A stretch of DNA of 64,000 nt from Tenacibaculum sp. AHE14PA (GCF_019278465.1 NZ_CP058983.1:620001-684000), one strand, 5' to 3'; positions 8,792 through 19,920 are shown, counted from the stretch's first letter. Numbers and translations are program-made. Notes: generated by a model from the sequence alone, not told the origin.

Positions 8792-8799
8792 CAAAATTA
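8792..8799 (-). promoter_or_regulatory. bamD promoter -7 element (TAATTTTG)
   Basis: On the minus strand TAATTTTG fits the Bacteroidota -7 consensus TAnnTTTG exactly. Its last base is separated from the bamD ATG by four bases, so transcription should begin at or next to the start codon. The -33 region is weak. Confidence 0.65.
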
Positions 8800-8908
8800 G
8801 TGATTAATTATGGATTATTAAAACGTTTTTTAACTCTAAGTAGAGTATTGCAATAAACCATAAAATCTGTTATAATAACAGGTATAAATACCTAAATGTT
8901 TGTTAATC

Positions 8909-9424
8909 TTATTCAGCAGTGTTAGCAGCACCTTGCGCCACTATTTGCTTTATATCATTATCAAATAAATATAAACCTCCTTTATCATCGCCAATTAAAT
9001 TAATTTTATCTAAAATATTTCTTGCCAAGGCTTCTTCTTCTATTTGTTCAGATACATACCATTGCAAGAAGTTATGTGTTGCATAATCTCTTTCTTGTAA
9101 CGTAATATGCACCAAATCATTAATAGATTCTGAAACCATTACTTCGTGATCAAATAAGGTTTGAAACATATCTTTAAAAGAACCAAATTCTGCTGGTGGC
9201 GCTGCTAAGTCAGAAACTCGTGCATGCCCGCCTCTTTCATTTACAAACTTTACCATCTTTAACATGTGCATACGCTCTTCGTCTGAATGTGCATACATAA
9301 ATTGAGAAACTCCTTCAAAACCTTGAGTTTCTGCCCAACATGCCATTGATAAATATATTTGTGATGACTCTGCTTCTACTTTTATTTGCTTATTTAAAGC
9401 AGCTTCTATTGACTTTGATAACAT
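8909..9424 (-). CDS. ftnA: Ferritin (FtnA type)
   Basis: Ferritin forms a 24-subunit cytoplasmic shell that oxidises ferrous iron and stores it as mineral. At 171 residues this is normal length. The ferroxidase ligands are visible: Glu17, then Glu50 and His53 in the SDEERMHML helix, and further acidic residues in helices around EVMVSESIN and QIEEEALARN. The non-haem ferritin type is favoured over bacterioferritin by the overall pattern. The gene stands alone; a near-consensus -7 box (CATCTTTG) lies upstream at 9488-9495 on the minus strand. Confidence 0.93.
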   Translation of the reverse strand: MLSKSIEAALNKQIKVEAESSQIYLSMACWAETQGFEGVSQFMYAHSDEERMHMLKMVKFVNERGGHARVSDLAAPPAEFGSFKDMFQTLFDHEVMVSESINDLVHITLQERDYATHNFLQWYVSEQIEEEALARNILDKINLIGDDKGGLYLFDNDIKQIVAQGAANTAE

Positions 9425-9497
9425 ATTTTTACTTTTTTGAAATTATATTTCTTACCAGAACTTAATTTAGATAAGAAAACTATTAAACAAAGATGCT

Positions 9498-9528
9498 AAA
9501 AAAAGACTACAATTAAAACACTGTAGCC
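9498..9528 (-). terminator. Rho-independent terminator of dapA
   Basis: On the minus strand GGCTACA pairs with TGTAGTC (one G-U pair) across a short loop. A run of seven T residues follows. It lies about 30 bases after the dapA stop. Confidence 0.7.
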
Positions 9529-9558
9529 TCTTATAAATGATATTTTTGTTTAGACAAA

Positions 9559-10434
9559 TTATAGATTGTCTATAAAATCAGATATTTTTGTTTGTAATTC
9601 TTCCGTTGCTTTTACTAATGGTAAACGAACCTCATCTAAACAAATTCCTTGTTTCATTAATACTGATTTAATTCCTGCAGGGTTATTCTCTTCGAAGATA
9701 TAGTTTACAATATCCATTAATTGATAATGAATTTTGTATGCTTTTTTATTTTCTCCTACCAAACCTAACTGAATCATCTTTGAAAACTCTTTTGGCAATC
9801 CTTGTCCTATAACAGATATTACTCCTGCTCCACCAGCTAAAACAACTCCTAAAGCTAAATCATCATCACCCGAAATAATTAAAAAATCTTCTGGTTTATC
9901 TTTTAATAATTCTAAATATTGTTGCTGACTTCCTGCTGCTTCTTTAACACCTATTATATTTTTAAAATCATTTGCTAATCTTAAAATAGTAGCCGGTTCC
10001 ATATTTTTAGCAGTTCTACCAGGCACATTATATAAAATAATTGGCTTAGTGCTTACTGCAGAAATAGCTTTAAAATGCTGATAAAAACCTTCTTGTGTTG
10101 GTTTACTGTAATATGGCGCTACCGATAAAATAGCATCGATATTAGATAAATCTAAAGAATTTAATTCGTCTATAACTGTTTGTGTGTTATTACTACCAAC
10201 ACCTAAAACTAAAGGTAACACACCGTTGTTTTCACTTACAATTACTTTAATTATCTCTTCTTTTTCTTTTACTGTAATAGTTCCACTTTCTGCCGTGGTT
10301 CCATTAATAACTAAGTAATTTGTACCGTTATCGATATTAAATTTCACTAACTTTTTAAGTGCGTTAAAATCTACACTTAAATCTTCGTTAAAAGGGGTTA
10401 CTAAAGCGACTCCTGTACCAACAAATTTTTGCAT
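9559..10434 (-). CDS. dapA: 4-hydroxy-tetrahydrodipicolinate synthase
   Basis: DapA condenses pyruvate with aspartate semialdehyde in the first committed step to diaminopimelate and lysine. The Schiff-base lysine is Lys164 in IGVKEAAG, Tyr135 is in the ILYNVPGRT motif, and the threonine pair is at 46-47 in NGTTAES. The length of 291 residues is standard for this TIM-barrel family. It shares a base with the start of the preceding small gene at 10434, implying translational coupling. dapF, another gene of the pathway, lies 11 kb away in this window. A terminator follows. Confidence 0.95.
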   Translation of the reverse strand: MQKFVGTGVALVTPFNEDLSVDFNALKKLVKFNIDNGTNYLVINGTTAESGTITVKEKEEIIKVIVSENNGVLPLVLGVGSNNTQTVIDELNSLDLSNIDAILSVAPYYSKPTQEGFYQHFKAISAVSTKPIILYNVPGRTAKNMEPATILRLANDFKNIIGVKEAAGSQQQYLELLKDKPEDFLIISGDDDLALGVVLAGGAGVISVIGQGLPKEFSKMIQLGLVGENKKAYKIHYQLMDIVNYIFEENNPAGIKSVLMKQGICLDEVRLPLVKATEELQTKISDFIDNL

Positions 10435-10946
10435 TATATTTTATTTAATATTGTTAAATATTTTTTTAATTCCTGATTTAAAACAGCCTCATTTAATCCT
10501 TTATCAGAAATAACAAGATCATACAACCTATCATCAATTCCTGCAAAACCTGTTTTTAGAGATGCTTTAGATAACAAAGTTATTATATTGGTATATAAAT
10601 TTGGCGTTTTTACGTAGTTAATAAGTAAATCATAATCGTTTTTAACGAAGTTTTTTAAATTGTCTGATTTTAAACTCGCTTTATAGCCAAAATCATTATC
10701 TGTAAAAAATTTAGAAGATGTTTCTTGTTTCTTTGAATATTCTCTAAAAATTAATACAACAATATTCTCTTTCTTAAATGGTAATTTATTTATCAAATTA
10801 GCCACCATTACATTTTCTAAAGATTCATTATCTAGTAAAATTACCACCTTACTTACTTTGTTGGCATTATAAATCTTTGTTGTATTTTTTACAATACTAT
10901 TATCGTAAATTTTCTGAATAGATTTTTGTTTAAGTTTACTTATCAT
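10434..10946 (-). CDS. Conserved flavobacterial protein upstream of dapA
   Basis: This 170-residue soluble protein has no signal peptide. It resembles a flavobacterial family I know as DUF6913, but I cannot confirm it. It has alternating strands and helices ([57 protein letters not shown]), which suggests a small alpha/beta domain. Its stop overlaps the dapA start by one base, so the two are probably made together. No catalytic motif is evident and I assign no function. Confidence 0.6.
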   Translation of the reverse strand: MISKLKQKSIQKIYDNSIVKNTTKIYNANKVSKVVILLDNESLENVMVANLINKLPFKKENIVVLIFREYSKKQETSSKFFTDNDFGYKASLKSDNLKNFVKNDYDLLINYVKTPNLYTNIITLLSKASLKTGFAGIDDRLYDLVISDKGLNEAVLNQELKKYLTILNKI

Positions 10947-10974
10947 CTTTAATAATTACTACTGCTAAAGTACA

Positions 10975-12048
10975 TTATTTCTCTTCAATTTCTAGTAATA
11001 AAAACTGATTGAGTTGCTTGCCATATATTTGAAAATTATCATCCGATACCAAAATTAAAGATCGGTTTCCGTTTGATAGTACCGGACCAAAAGTAATTCC
11101 TTCAATATTATCAATAATTTTATCTGTTAATACTTCTTTAATATCTGTAAAATCGAATAATAATTCTTTTTTAAGAGTAATATACTTTTCTTCTTTTAAA
11201 GATTGAAGTGTTAATGTATTTGTTGTTTTTTCGTTAATGGTTGCTTTAAAAATCCTAACCGTATTACCAAAAGACCCATAACCACTTTGATAAATTCTTT
11301 CTACAACGAAAAAACTATTTTCGGTATATTCTAAAATAGCTGTTACACCATTTAGGTTCACCTTTCCTTTTGCTGGTTTGTCTATTTTTTCTAATTGATA
11401 AGTAAATTGCTTTGTTGCTGATGTTGTTTTCTTATCAAAATAAGTAATTCTTATGGGCGATTGTGTTTCGTAAAATGTTGACTCCTCTCCGTCTGCTTCA
11501 AGTGGGGCTTCCATAGCTACCCAAAAACCTTTTTTATCGTAACTTTTCGAAGAACCTTCAAAAGTTCCGTTGTGCTTTGGTTTTGCTTTAGAACCAGCAT
11601 AGAAATATGCCGGAATTTTAGCACTTTCTATAAACTTACCTAAACTATCTATCTTAAAAACACTAGGATTTTTACCCTTATTTATTGACCCTTCGCTTAC
11701 CAAATTAATTTGATGGTTTTCAACGAAAACAGATTCTATATCTAATATGTTATTTTTATAAAACTGACTTGTAGTGTCTATTTGAATTACATTCTTAAAA
11801 TCTACTGATTTTATTGAATCGTTTTTCACAAATATGTTCCCTATTAAAACTCTAGGATTCTTAGCATCATCAACAACCATGTAATATTGGTTATTATTAA
11901 AGTCAATTCCTGAAATACCGCCTATTATTGTATTTTTAAACCTCAATGAGTCTTTAACTACAAATTCATTTAAAAATTTTAACGACACTCTTTCTGGCTT
12001 ACATGCTGCACTACAAAATACAACAAGTAAAATTATTATTTTTCTCAT
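10975..12048 (-). CDS. Phytase-like esterase-like lipoprotein
   Basis: The 357-residue protein begins with a lipoprotein signal (RKIIILLVVFCSAAC, lipidated Cys at 16), so it is anchored in a membrane facing the periplasm or exterior. The mature part looks like the esterase-like activity of phytase family, a beta-propeller group. Propeller-like segments include GGISGIDFNNNQYYMVVDDA, DIESVFVENHQINLVSEG, FEGSSKSYDKKGFWVAME, NGVTAILEYTENSFFVVER and NIEGITFGPVLSNG. The substrate is unknown. It sits downstream of a YhhN gene on the same strand with a 12-base gap, so the two may be co-transcribed. Confidence 0.7.
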   Translation of the reverse strand: MRKIIILLVVFCSAACKPERVSLKFLNEFVVKDSLRFKNTIIGGISGIDFNNNQYYMVVDDAKNPRVLIGNIFVKNDSIKSVDFKNVIQIDTTSQFYKNNILDIESVFVENHQINLVSEGSINKGKNPSVFKIDSLGKFIESAKIPAYFYAGSKAKPKHNGTFEGSSKSYDKKGFWVAMEAPLEADGEESTFYETQSPIRITYFDKKTTSATKQFTYQLEKIDKPAKGKVNLNGVTAILEYTENSFFVVERIYQSGYGSFGNTVRIFKATINEKTTNTLTLQSLKEEKYITLKKELLFDFTDIKEVLTDKIIDNIEGITFGPVLSNGNRSLILVSDDNFQIYGKQLNQFLLLEIEEK

Positions 12049-12060
12049 TTTTATAAAATA

Positions 12061-12735
12061 TCACTTTATAGCCTCTACATATTTATCTTTTAATATAATT
12101 GCTCTTACTATTAAATATTGAGCTGTTATATATAACAGGATTACAAAAAAGTCAAGTATTTTACTGTACTCATTATAAATATTTAAAACAATAAAACCAT
12201 CTGAAATTACAAAAAAAGTTGCACTTAATAGCAAAAGAAAATTGGCTTTTGTTTTTTGTTTTTGATAATTTATAAAAGCAACTGATCCGAAGATTGATAT
12301 TACTAATCCGAACTCTACTACCGGAACCAACATATCTTTTAAATTATCATAAACAACATACATTATAGCTAGAAAATATAATATATATGGTATTAACGAA
12401 AATACTATTCTTGTAAAGGATATATTCTTTATCAAATCTATTGTCAGTTTTATATACAGCACATGTGTAACTAAAAAACATGCAATACCAAATACAAAAT
12501 ATTTTTTTTGATCTAATAAAAGAACATCACCTAAAAATGCAAAAAACAAACCTGCCACTAACCATAAATTAACTTTTCTAGTAGAAAGAAAGTATATAGC
12601 TATAAGTGAAAGCATCAACAATGGCTTAAATATAATTTCCATTGTTTTATTTTGAGTTATCACAGCAAATATATCTGTAACTGAAACAATAAAAAACAAT
12701 ATCAACAATACTAACAGTATCCTTTTTCTTATCAT
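12061..12735 (-). CDS. YhhN family membrane protein, lysoplasmalogenase-like (copy 1)
   Basis: This 224-residue integral membrane protein has about seven to eight hydrophobic helices and belongs to the YhhN/TMEM86 family. Characterised members hydrolyse the vinyl-ether bond of lysoplasmalogens. The family's conserved acidic pockets are visible in FFAFLGDVLLLD and FVISDGFIVLN. It is one of three related genes within 2.8 kb, all on the minus strand. Substrate in this organism is unproven, since aerobic flavobacteria are not known to me for plasmalogens. A perfect -7 box (TATTTTTG, 12820-12827 on the minus strand) lies about 85 bases upstream. Confidence 0.75.
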   Translation of the reverse strand: MIRKRILLVLLILFFIVSVTDIFAVITQNKTMEIIFKPLLMLSLIAIYFLSTRKVNLWLVAGLFFAFLGDVLLLDQKKYFVFGIACFLVTHVLYIKLTIDLIKNISFTRIVFSLIPYILYFLAIMYVVYDNLKDMLVPVVEFGLVISIFGSVAFINYQKQKTKANFLLLLSATFFVISDGFIVLNIYNEYSKILDFFVILLYITAQYLIVRAIILKDKYVEAIK

Positions 12736-13035
12736 GTTTTATAGAATTTTATAAAAAAACAACTCTAAATTTCACTTTTTATCAATAACAGTATACATTG
12801 ATTTTCTTTAAAAAGACGGCAAAAATAAGAAGTTTTTTCTTGTTAATACACTTTTTATAGCTCCTATATTCAATTTAATTAACTCCCTATGATATAGTCT
12901 CTCTAGAATATTATTATTAATTTTTACTACAAATCAAACTCAAATACTAAGGGTATAATAACTTCAAAAAAAAGAGTTTTTATATAAATGTAAGGCGTTA
13001 AAATACTGACCGTCTATAACATAAACTTAATATAA
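12736..13035. other. 300-bp divergent intergenic region
   Basis: This gap separates the YhhN gene (minus) from the DoxX gene (plus). I see one good -7 promoter motif for the minus strand at 12820-12827 (TATTTTTG). No convincing ORF, tRNA or terminator is present. Confidence 0.5.
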
Positions 13036-13407
13036 ATGAAAAAATATTTTCCTTTTTTATTAAAACTACTTATTAGTATTATTATGATACAAACATTGTT
13101 TTTTAAGTTTACCGGTGCACAAGAGAGTATTGAGTTATTTACCAAGTTAGCTGGTAAAAATGAAGCTTTTATGAGAATAATAACTGGCATATTAGAGTTT
13201 GTCGCCGTTGTATTACTATTTACACCTAAACACTTATGGTTAGGTGCTGTATTAACAATAGGTTTAATGAGCGGAGCAATTACTGCTCATTTAACAAAGC
13301 TAGGTATTGAACATAATAATGATGGCGGGATTTTATTTATAAGCGCTACAGTAACTCTTTTTTCTGCAATTATACTAATATTTGTAAACAGAAAAAAAAT
13401 CCTTTAA
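13036..13407 (+). CDS. DoxX-like small membrane protein
   Basis: The 123-residue protein has four hydrophobic helices in the DoxX arrangement, a widespread family of small inner-membrane proteins with mostly unknown roles. The N-terminal helix (LLKLLISIIMIQTLFFKFTG) is followed by a short loop with GAQESIELFTKLAG, then helices around ILEFVAVVLLF and GAVLTIGLMSGAITAHL. The HLTKLGIEHNNDGG loop is typical of flavobacterial members. It is the only plus-strand gene amid the YhhN cluster. A short imperfect hairpin follows its stop. Confidence 0.7.
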   Translation: MKKYFPFLLKLLISIIMIQTLFFKFTGAQESIELFTKLAGKNEAFMRIITGILEFVAVVLLFTPKHLWLGAVLTIGLMSGAITAHLTKLGIEHNNDGGILFISATVTLFSAIILIFVNRKKIL

Positions 13408-13472
13408 TAAGGGATTTCTCATAACTTATACATACTCAAACCTTAAAAAAGAAGACATCTAATTTTTAACAA

Positions 13473-14147
13473 TTATTGTTTTATTGCTTTTTTATTTTTA
13501 TTAGTAAATCCTGTATAAATAACATAATAAGAAAACCAATACAGCAACTCCGCTAAAAACAAATAATATGAATTTTTTTCATCGAGTAAATCAATTGCAT
13601 ACACCGAATCTGAAGCAATACTCATAAAAAAACCTAAAAGAAGTAAAAAATTAGCTTTGTTCATTTTGTATAAAAAATTAGCAAAAGCTAATGCGCCTAA
13701 AGAAAACGCTGTAAAACCATAAACAAGAACTACTATATAACCTATATCTCTTTCTGCCTCTCCATAAATCATTAAAAATAGTAGTATAAAAAAAGCTAAA
13801 AACAACAAGATATACAAAGGCACTAAACCTCTTTCTTTAGGTTTTATATAACTTATTATTAGCTTTATAAATAGCAAGTGCTCTATAAAGAATAAAACTA
13901 CTGCTAACAAGTAAAACTCTTTAAAAGTGCTAAAAACACTTCCTAATATCGTTAAAACAAAAGCTATTACTACTAAAATATCTTTCTTTTTAACTTTTAA
14001 CACATAGAGAGAACCTAGAAAAATTACTGGTAACGATATTAAAAATGGCTATAAAATATCTATCCCCATAAAAACTACATATAAATATATTGCGGAAACA
14101 ACAAAAAAAAATGTTCTTAATATAAGCTCAATAACTCTGGGAGACAT
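13473..14147 (-). pseudogene. YhhN family gene (copy 2) interrupted by an in-frame TAG
   Basis: Reading from the ATG at 14147 gives one open frame of 224 codons, the same length as copy 1, broken only by TAG at 14049-14051 (codon 33). Upstream residues (MSPRVIELILRTFFF) and downstream residues (PFLISLPVIFLGSLYVL) are both hydrophobic and align with copy 1. There, MEIIFKPLLML corresponds to MGIDIL-stop-PFLI. The stop therefore replaces a lysine, explicable by AAG to TAG. The rest (13473-14003) keeps the SIASDSVYAIDLL motif and looks intact, and an internal GTG at 14003 could give a shortened 176-residue protein. It starts six bases after copy 3 ends, as in an operon. Confidence 0.8.
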
Positions 14148-14153
14148 TTACAT

Positions 14154-14804
14154 CTATTTTAAAATTAACGCTTTACATATAAAATATTGAGATACAATAT
14201 ACAAAACAACTATTAAAAAATCTAAGAAATACATTGGACTGTAAAAGTTATTTAAAGCAATTAAACTATCGGATACTATAAACAAGATAGCACCTAGCCA
14301 TAACCATAAATTTGCTAATGATTTTTCTTGTTGATAATTTAACAAAGCACAAGTACCAAAACCTGAAATTGCAATTCCGTATACAATTACAGGAACTAAC
14401 ATTTCTCCTAAATTATCTTTTATTAAATACAATACTCCCAAAAACAACAGCACAAAAATCACCGCTGCTTTTAATATTTTAACAATAGATTTTTTTGCTA
14501 AAAATTTAGAAATCATTTTTACGTACAAAACATGTGCTATTAAAAAAGAAGCCAATCCGAATACAAAATAATTTGTTTTATCTAATAAAAATACATCACC
14601 CCAAAATGAAAAAAACAATGCTGAAACCAACCAGAAATTAGGTTTCTTAACAGATAGTAAATAAACTATTACCAAGGTTGTCATTAGTAAAGGTTTAAAA
14701 ATCATTTCTAAACTTTTATCCCGAATTATCACCGCATACACATCTATAATAACTACTAATAAAAAAATAATGGATGCAATCGTTATTTTAATCTGTTTTG
14801 TCAT
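14154..14804 (-). CDS. YhhN family membrane protein, lysoplasmalogenase-like (copy 3)
   Basis: This is a 216-residue membrane protein of the YhhN/TMEM86 family, clearly paralogous to the copy at 12061-12735. Both share the order FKPLLM, then LFFxFxGDVxLLD, then ISDxxIxLN (here FFSFWGDVFLLD and VSDSLIALN). Eight hydrophobic segments are apparent. Known members cleave lysoplasmalogen vinyl ethers; the local substrate is unknown. It is the first gene of a tandem pair with the nonsense-mutated copy 2. It may supply the intact function for that family. Confidence 0.75.
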   Translation of the reverse strand: MTKQIKITIASIIFLLVVIIDVYAVIIRDKSLEMIFKPLLMTTLVIVYLLSVKKPNFWLVSALFFSFWGDVFLLDKTNYFVFGLASFLIAHVLYVKMISKFLAKKSIVKILKAAVIFVLLFLGVLYLIKDNLGEMLVPVIVYGIAISGFGTCALLNYQQEKSLANLWLWLGAILFIVSDSLIALNNFYSPMYFLDFLIVVLYIVSQYFICKALILK

Positions 14805-14850
14805 ATTACAATATGAGTTTGAGTAAATTTATGTTTTTAAAAATATTTTC

Positions 14851-16872
<2,022 letters not shown>

Positions 16873-17436
16873 TTATTTTTTTACTGTACCTGTTAAAAAC
16901 TGAATTCCTTTTGATATTGGATTCCCAGAAGAACGACGAAAAGAAACTATTTGACCAACGTGCCAAGTTGCATCCGATATTGGTCCGTTTAAAGTATTCC
17001 AAAACGGGAATTCTTTTTCTCCAAATATAATTTTATATTGTGATACATCTTTGCTTACTCTTAAAATATCACTTGCATCTTTTAAATTTTCTAACGTATT
17101 TTTACGTTTCTCTGTAAATGTCATTTCAGGTTGTTTTTCTCCATTCGGTTTCTTTAACATCGCATTTAAAGTAACCTGAGATAAGCCTAAAATATGATCT
17201 ATTGTTTCTATTGAACTTCTTGATTCTTTATTTGGCTTAAAATCCAAATCTTTAACTGTTAATCCTTCTGTTGCCCAATAATAACGAAAACCTAATCCGT
17301 CTATGATTCTACTAGCAACTGCTCCTGCAGTATATTCCGTTGCTGCTTCCGGAATCTCGTAATATGGTAATCTTGTTTGCGCATTAGTTGTTGCAATCAT
17401 TAATATTATTAAAATAGAAGGAAAAAATAATTTCAT
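16873..17436 (-). CDS. Secreted DinB-like protein
   Basis: The 187-residue protein starts with a signal peptide (MKLFFPSILIILMIATTNA, cleavage before QTRLPYY), so it is exported. The rest resembles the DinB/YfiT four-helix metal-binding fold. Histidines sit at the expected helix positions in IETIDHILGLS and near the end in WHVGQIVSFRR. Many members are cytoplasmic thiol-dependent transferases, so an exported form is slightly unusual. No partner gene is evident; ligA follows 24 bases downstream on the same strand. The role is unknown. Confidence 0.6.
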   Translation of the reverse strand: MKLFFPSILIILMIATTNAQTRLPYYEIPEAATEYTAGAVASRIIDGLGFRYYWATEGLTVKDLDFKPNKESRSSIETIDHILGLSQVTLNAMLKKPNGEKQPEMTFTEKRKNTLENLKDASDILRVSKDVSQYKIIFGEKEFPFWNTLNGPISDATWHVGQIVSFRRSSGNPISKGIQFLTGTVKK

Positions 17437-17590
17437 GTCTTTAATTTTAAAGCTAATTTAAGAAAAAGTTTTGGGTATTAATCGTCAATAACAAAAGTTG
17501 TGTAGTTGTTTAAAATAGAAACCACTAATACATATACAAGTAGTAATATGTGCAATTGATTTTTAACTCAATCACTAAAAAAACACAAAC

Positions 17591-17626
17591 AAAAAAGCAT
17601 CACCTAAAATAAGTGATGCTTTTTTA
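17591..17626 (-). terminator. Orphan rho-independent terminator
   Basis: A stem of AAAAAAGCATCAC pairs with GTGATGCTTTTTT across a nine-base loop, with T-runs in both directions. It lies 155 bases beyond the divergent DinB-like gene start and over 300 bases from the gene at 17926, so its own transcript is unclear. Confidence 0.7.
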
Positions 17627-17690
17627 AAATTTTCAATATTGATTAATCCCCCAATTTATCAATATAATTTCCCCTGTGTATTATGCCGCA
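17591..17690 (-). ncRNA. Candidate small structured RNA in a 489-bp gap
   Basis: The region 17437-17925 has no convincing gene. On the minus strand a near-consensus -7 box (CATATTTG) just above 17690, with a TTTG about 18 bases upstream, could start a transcript of roughly 100 nt. The transcript would contain a hairpin with stem ATATTGAT/ATCAATAT around a G-rich loop (AAATTGGGGGATTA). It ends in a strong terminator at 17591-17626 (GCATCAC/GTGATGC then T6). No gene on either strand otherwise explains that terminator, because the next upstream minus-strand gene has its own at 17871-17904. Function unknown. Confidence 0.4.
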
Positions 17691-17870
17691 AATATGCAAC
17701 GAAAAAACACTTTACAAAAACACTTTTGTATAAATGGTATGATTTTATGTATAAATGGTTTTTTCTTCAGTATAAAAACCAACCTAGTTTACCCTCAATA
17801 AAAAAGTTAATAAATTTAATTATTTATAATTAAATGACATAATATAAAAAATATACTAATTTTTCAACGC

Positions 17871-17904
17871 AAAAAAGACTAAAGCAAATACTTTAGTCTT
17901 TTTT
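17871..17904 (-). terminator. Terminator of the lipocalin-like gene
   Basis: AAAAAAGACTAAAG pairs with CTTTAGTCTTTTTT across a six-base loop, giving a 14-bp stem with flanking A and T runs. It lies about 20 bases after the stop at 17926. Confidence 0.8.
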
Positions 17905-17925
17905 AAATATATGATGTTGTATCTA

Positions 17926-18300
17926 TTATTTTCTTAATTTCATTGTGTAAACGATATCACCTTCTGTAGCAGAGAATAAAAGCTCTTTATTATTTAATTG
18001 TTTAATTTTTAAACCATCAACCAAACTTTCATCTCCTTCAAACTTAATAGATTTGGTAACTTCTTCAAACTTCCAATTACCATTTTTCTCATCGTTATTC
18101 ATTACAACTTGGTACTTACCATCTTTGTAAAAAACCATCCAACTGTTATCATCTGAATAATTTTGAATTTCATCACCGATTTGTACTGACTCAACCTGCC
18201 ATTTACCTGACGTTAAAAAATCTAGTTCATTAATTTCTTGCGAAAAAGATGTTGTTACGACACTTAGCAACAACAAAAGCATAGGGAATACTTTTCTCAT
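17926..18300 (-). CDS. Secreted lipocalin-like small protein
   Basis: This is a 124-residue exported protein with signal peptide MRKVFPMLLLLLSVVTTSFS, cleaved before QEINEL. The mature 104 residues alternate short beta strands (GKWQVESVQIG, SWMVFYKDGKYQVVM, GNWKFEEVTKSIKFEG, LLFSATEGDIVYTMKL). This is the pattern of lipocalin-like domains found in many Bacteroidota periplasmic proteins. No ligand can be proposed. It stands alone between two terminators. Homology to a named family is a guess from the strand pattern and the conserved GKWxV opening. Confidence 0.55.
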   Translation of the reverse strand: MRKVFPMLLLLLSVVTTSFSQEINELDFLTSGKWQVESVQIGDEIQNYSDDNSWMVFYKDGKYQVVMNNDEKNGNWKFEEVTKSIKFEGDESLVDGLKIKQLNNKELLFSATEGDIVYTMKLRK

Positions 18301-18338
18301 AATTTGGGGAGTTAGGGGTTATAATCCTCAAATATAAC

Positions 18339-18376
18339 AAAATAGGTCAAAACAAAAAATGTTTTGACCTATTTTT
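18339..18376 (-). terminator. Terminator of gap
   Basis: AAAATAGGTCAAAAC pairs with GTTTTGACCTATTTTT, a 14- to 15-bp stem with a short loop and a T-run on both strands. It lies about 20 bases after the gap stop codon. Confidence 0.8.
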
Positions 18377-18395
18377 ACTAATTTATTATATTATG

Positions 18396-19838
18396 CTAAT
18401 AATATGTATAACGTCTAACTTTAGCGATATGCTTTGCTAAACGCATTACTTGATGAGAATACCCGTACTCATTATCATACCAAACATATATTACAATTGT
18501 ATTACCATCTGCAATAGTTGCTTTACTATCAAAAATTGAAGGAGCTGTTGTACCAACTATATCTGATGATACTAATTCATTATTTAATGAGTATTGAATT
18601 TGCTCTACTAAATCACCTTCTAAAGCATATTGCTTCATAATAGCATTTACAGCTTCTACCGTGGTGCTTGAATTTAATTGTAAGTTTAATATTGCTAATG
18701 ATCCGTTTGGTACTGGAACACGAATAGCACTTGATGTCAATTTACCCTCTAAAGCTGGCAATGCTTTTGCTACTGCTTTACCTGCTCCCGTTTCTGTAAT
18801 TACCATATTTAAAGCTGCTGCTCTACCTCTACGGTACTTACTATGCATGTTATCTACTAAGTTCTGATCGTTAGTATAGGCATGAATGGTTTCTAAATGA
18901 CCTTTTTTAATTCCGAAGTTATCTTCTAATACTTTTAATACTGGTGTAATAGCATTGGTTGTACATGAGGCTGCAGAGAAAATATCTACATTATCAGGGT
19001 TGTTTTCTGAATGATTTACTCCGTGTACGATATTAGGAATTCCTTTTCCTGGCGCAGTTAATAATACTTTACTTGCTCCTTTTGGTACTAAATGACGACT
19101 TAATGCTTCTTTATCCTTAAAAGCACCTGTGTTGTCTATAATTAATGCATCGTTGATTCCGTATGTAGTATAATCGATATCTTCTGGTTTACCAGCAGAA
19201 ATCATATACACTGTAGTTCCGTTAATAATTAACGCATTGTTATCTACATCAACCTGAACAGTTCCTAAGAAATCTCCGTGAACTGAATCGATACTTAATA
19301 ATGATGCTCTTTTTTCTAATACTGCTTCGTTAATTTCACCACGAGTAACAACTGCTCTTAATCTTAATTGAGAACCTTTACCCATTTTACTCATTAACTC
19401 ACGCGCTAATAAACGACCGATACGTCCAAAACCATATAACACAACATCTTTAGGCTGAATATTTTCTGCCTGTGTAGCGTCTTTTAATTGATTTTGTACA
19501 AAAGCTAATTTATCAGCATTGTCATCATCTTGTAAATGATATTCGTATGCTAATTTACCGATATCTAATTTTGATGCTGGTAAATCGATAGATTGTATTG
19601 CTTTTGCTATTTCTAAAGCATCGTTTATAGAAATTGGTTTTGCTACGAATTCTCTAGCATAATCTATTAAATTTAAAACCTCACTAGCTCTTTTATCTAC
19701 TAACGGATTTCTAAATAAAACTAATTCTATCGATTTATCGTACCATAAATCATTAACGATATTAATAAACTCAACCGTAGCTCGTCTTACTTGCGCCTGA
19801 CTTACTACTTCATTTTCGTAATTTGTTATTGTTGACAT
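18396..19838 (-). CDS. gap: Glyceraldehyde-3-phosphate dehydrogenase, long form
   Basis: GAPDH oxidises and phosphorylates glyceraldehyde 3-phosphate in glycolysis, and works in reverse in gluconeogenesis. At 480 residues it is about 145 longer than the classic enzyme. The extra N-terminal part is helical with no recognised motif, a form I know from other Bacteroidota. The NAD-binding glycine motif (YGFGRIGRLL) begins near residue 135 and the catalytic Cys292 lies in SAASCTTNAITP. The C-terminal DNEYGYSHQVMRLA motif is intact. It has its own terminator and a near-consensus promoter, so it is probably monocistronic. Confidence 0.93.
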   Translation of the reverse strand: MSTITNYENEVVSQAQVRRATVEFINIVNDLWYDKSIELVLFRNPLVDKRASEVLNLIDYAREFVAKPISINDALEIAKAIQSIDLPASKLDIGKLAYEYHLQDDDNADKLAFVQNQLKDATQAENIQPKDVVLYGFGRIGRLLARELMSKMGKGSQLRLRAVVTRGEINEAVLEKRASLLSIDSVHGDFLGTVQVDVDNNALIINGTTVYMISAGKPEDIDYTTYGINDALIIDNTGAFKDKEALSRHLVPKGASKVLLTAPGKGIPNIVHGVNHSENNPDNVDIFSAASCTTNAITPVLKVLEDNFGIKKGHLETIHAYTNDQNLVDNMHSKYRRGRAAALNMVITETGAGKAVAKALPALEGKLTSSAIRVPVPNGSLAILNLQLNSSTTVEAVNAIMKQYALEGDLVEQIQYSLNNELVSSDIVGTTAPSIFDSKATIADGNTIVIYVWYDNEYGYSHQVMRLAKHIAKVRRYTYY

Positions 19839-19920
19839 AGTTGTGTGTTAACTAAATTTTTAAAAATTTGCTGTAAAAATAAGTATTTCAAACGGTTTCA
19901 TAAATAGTTTCACCAAAGAA

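Noticed and set aside
14049..14051. Pyrrolysine or selenocysteine recoding of the TAG
   Set aside because: Pyrrolysine and selenocysteine machinery is not expected here, TAG is not the selenocysteine codon, and the paralogue has an ordinary lysine.
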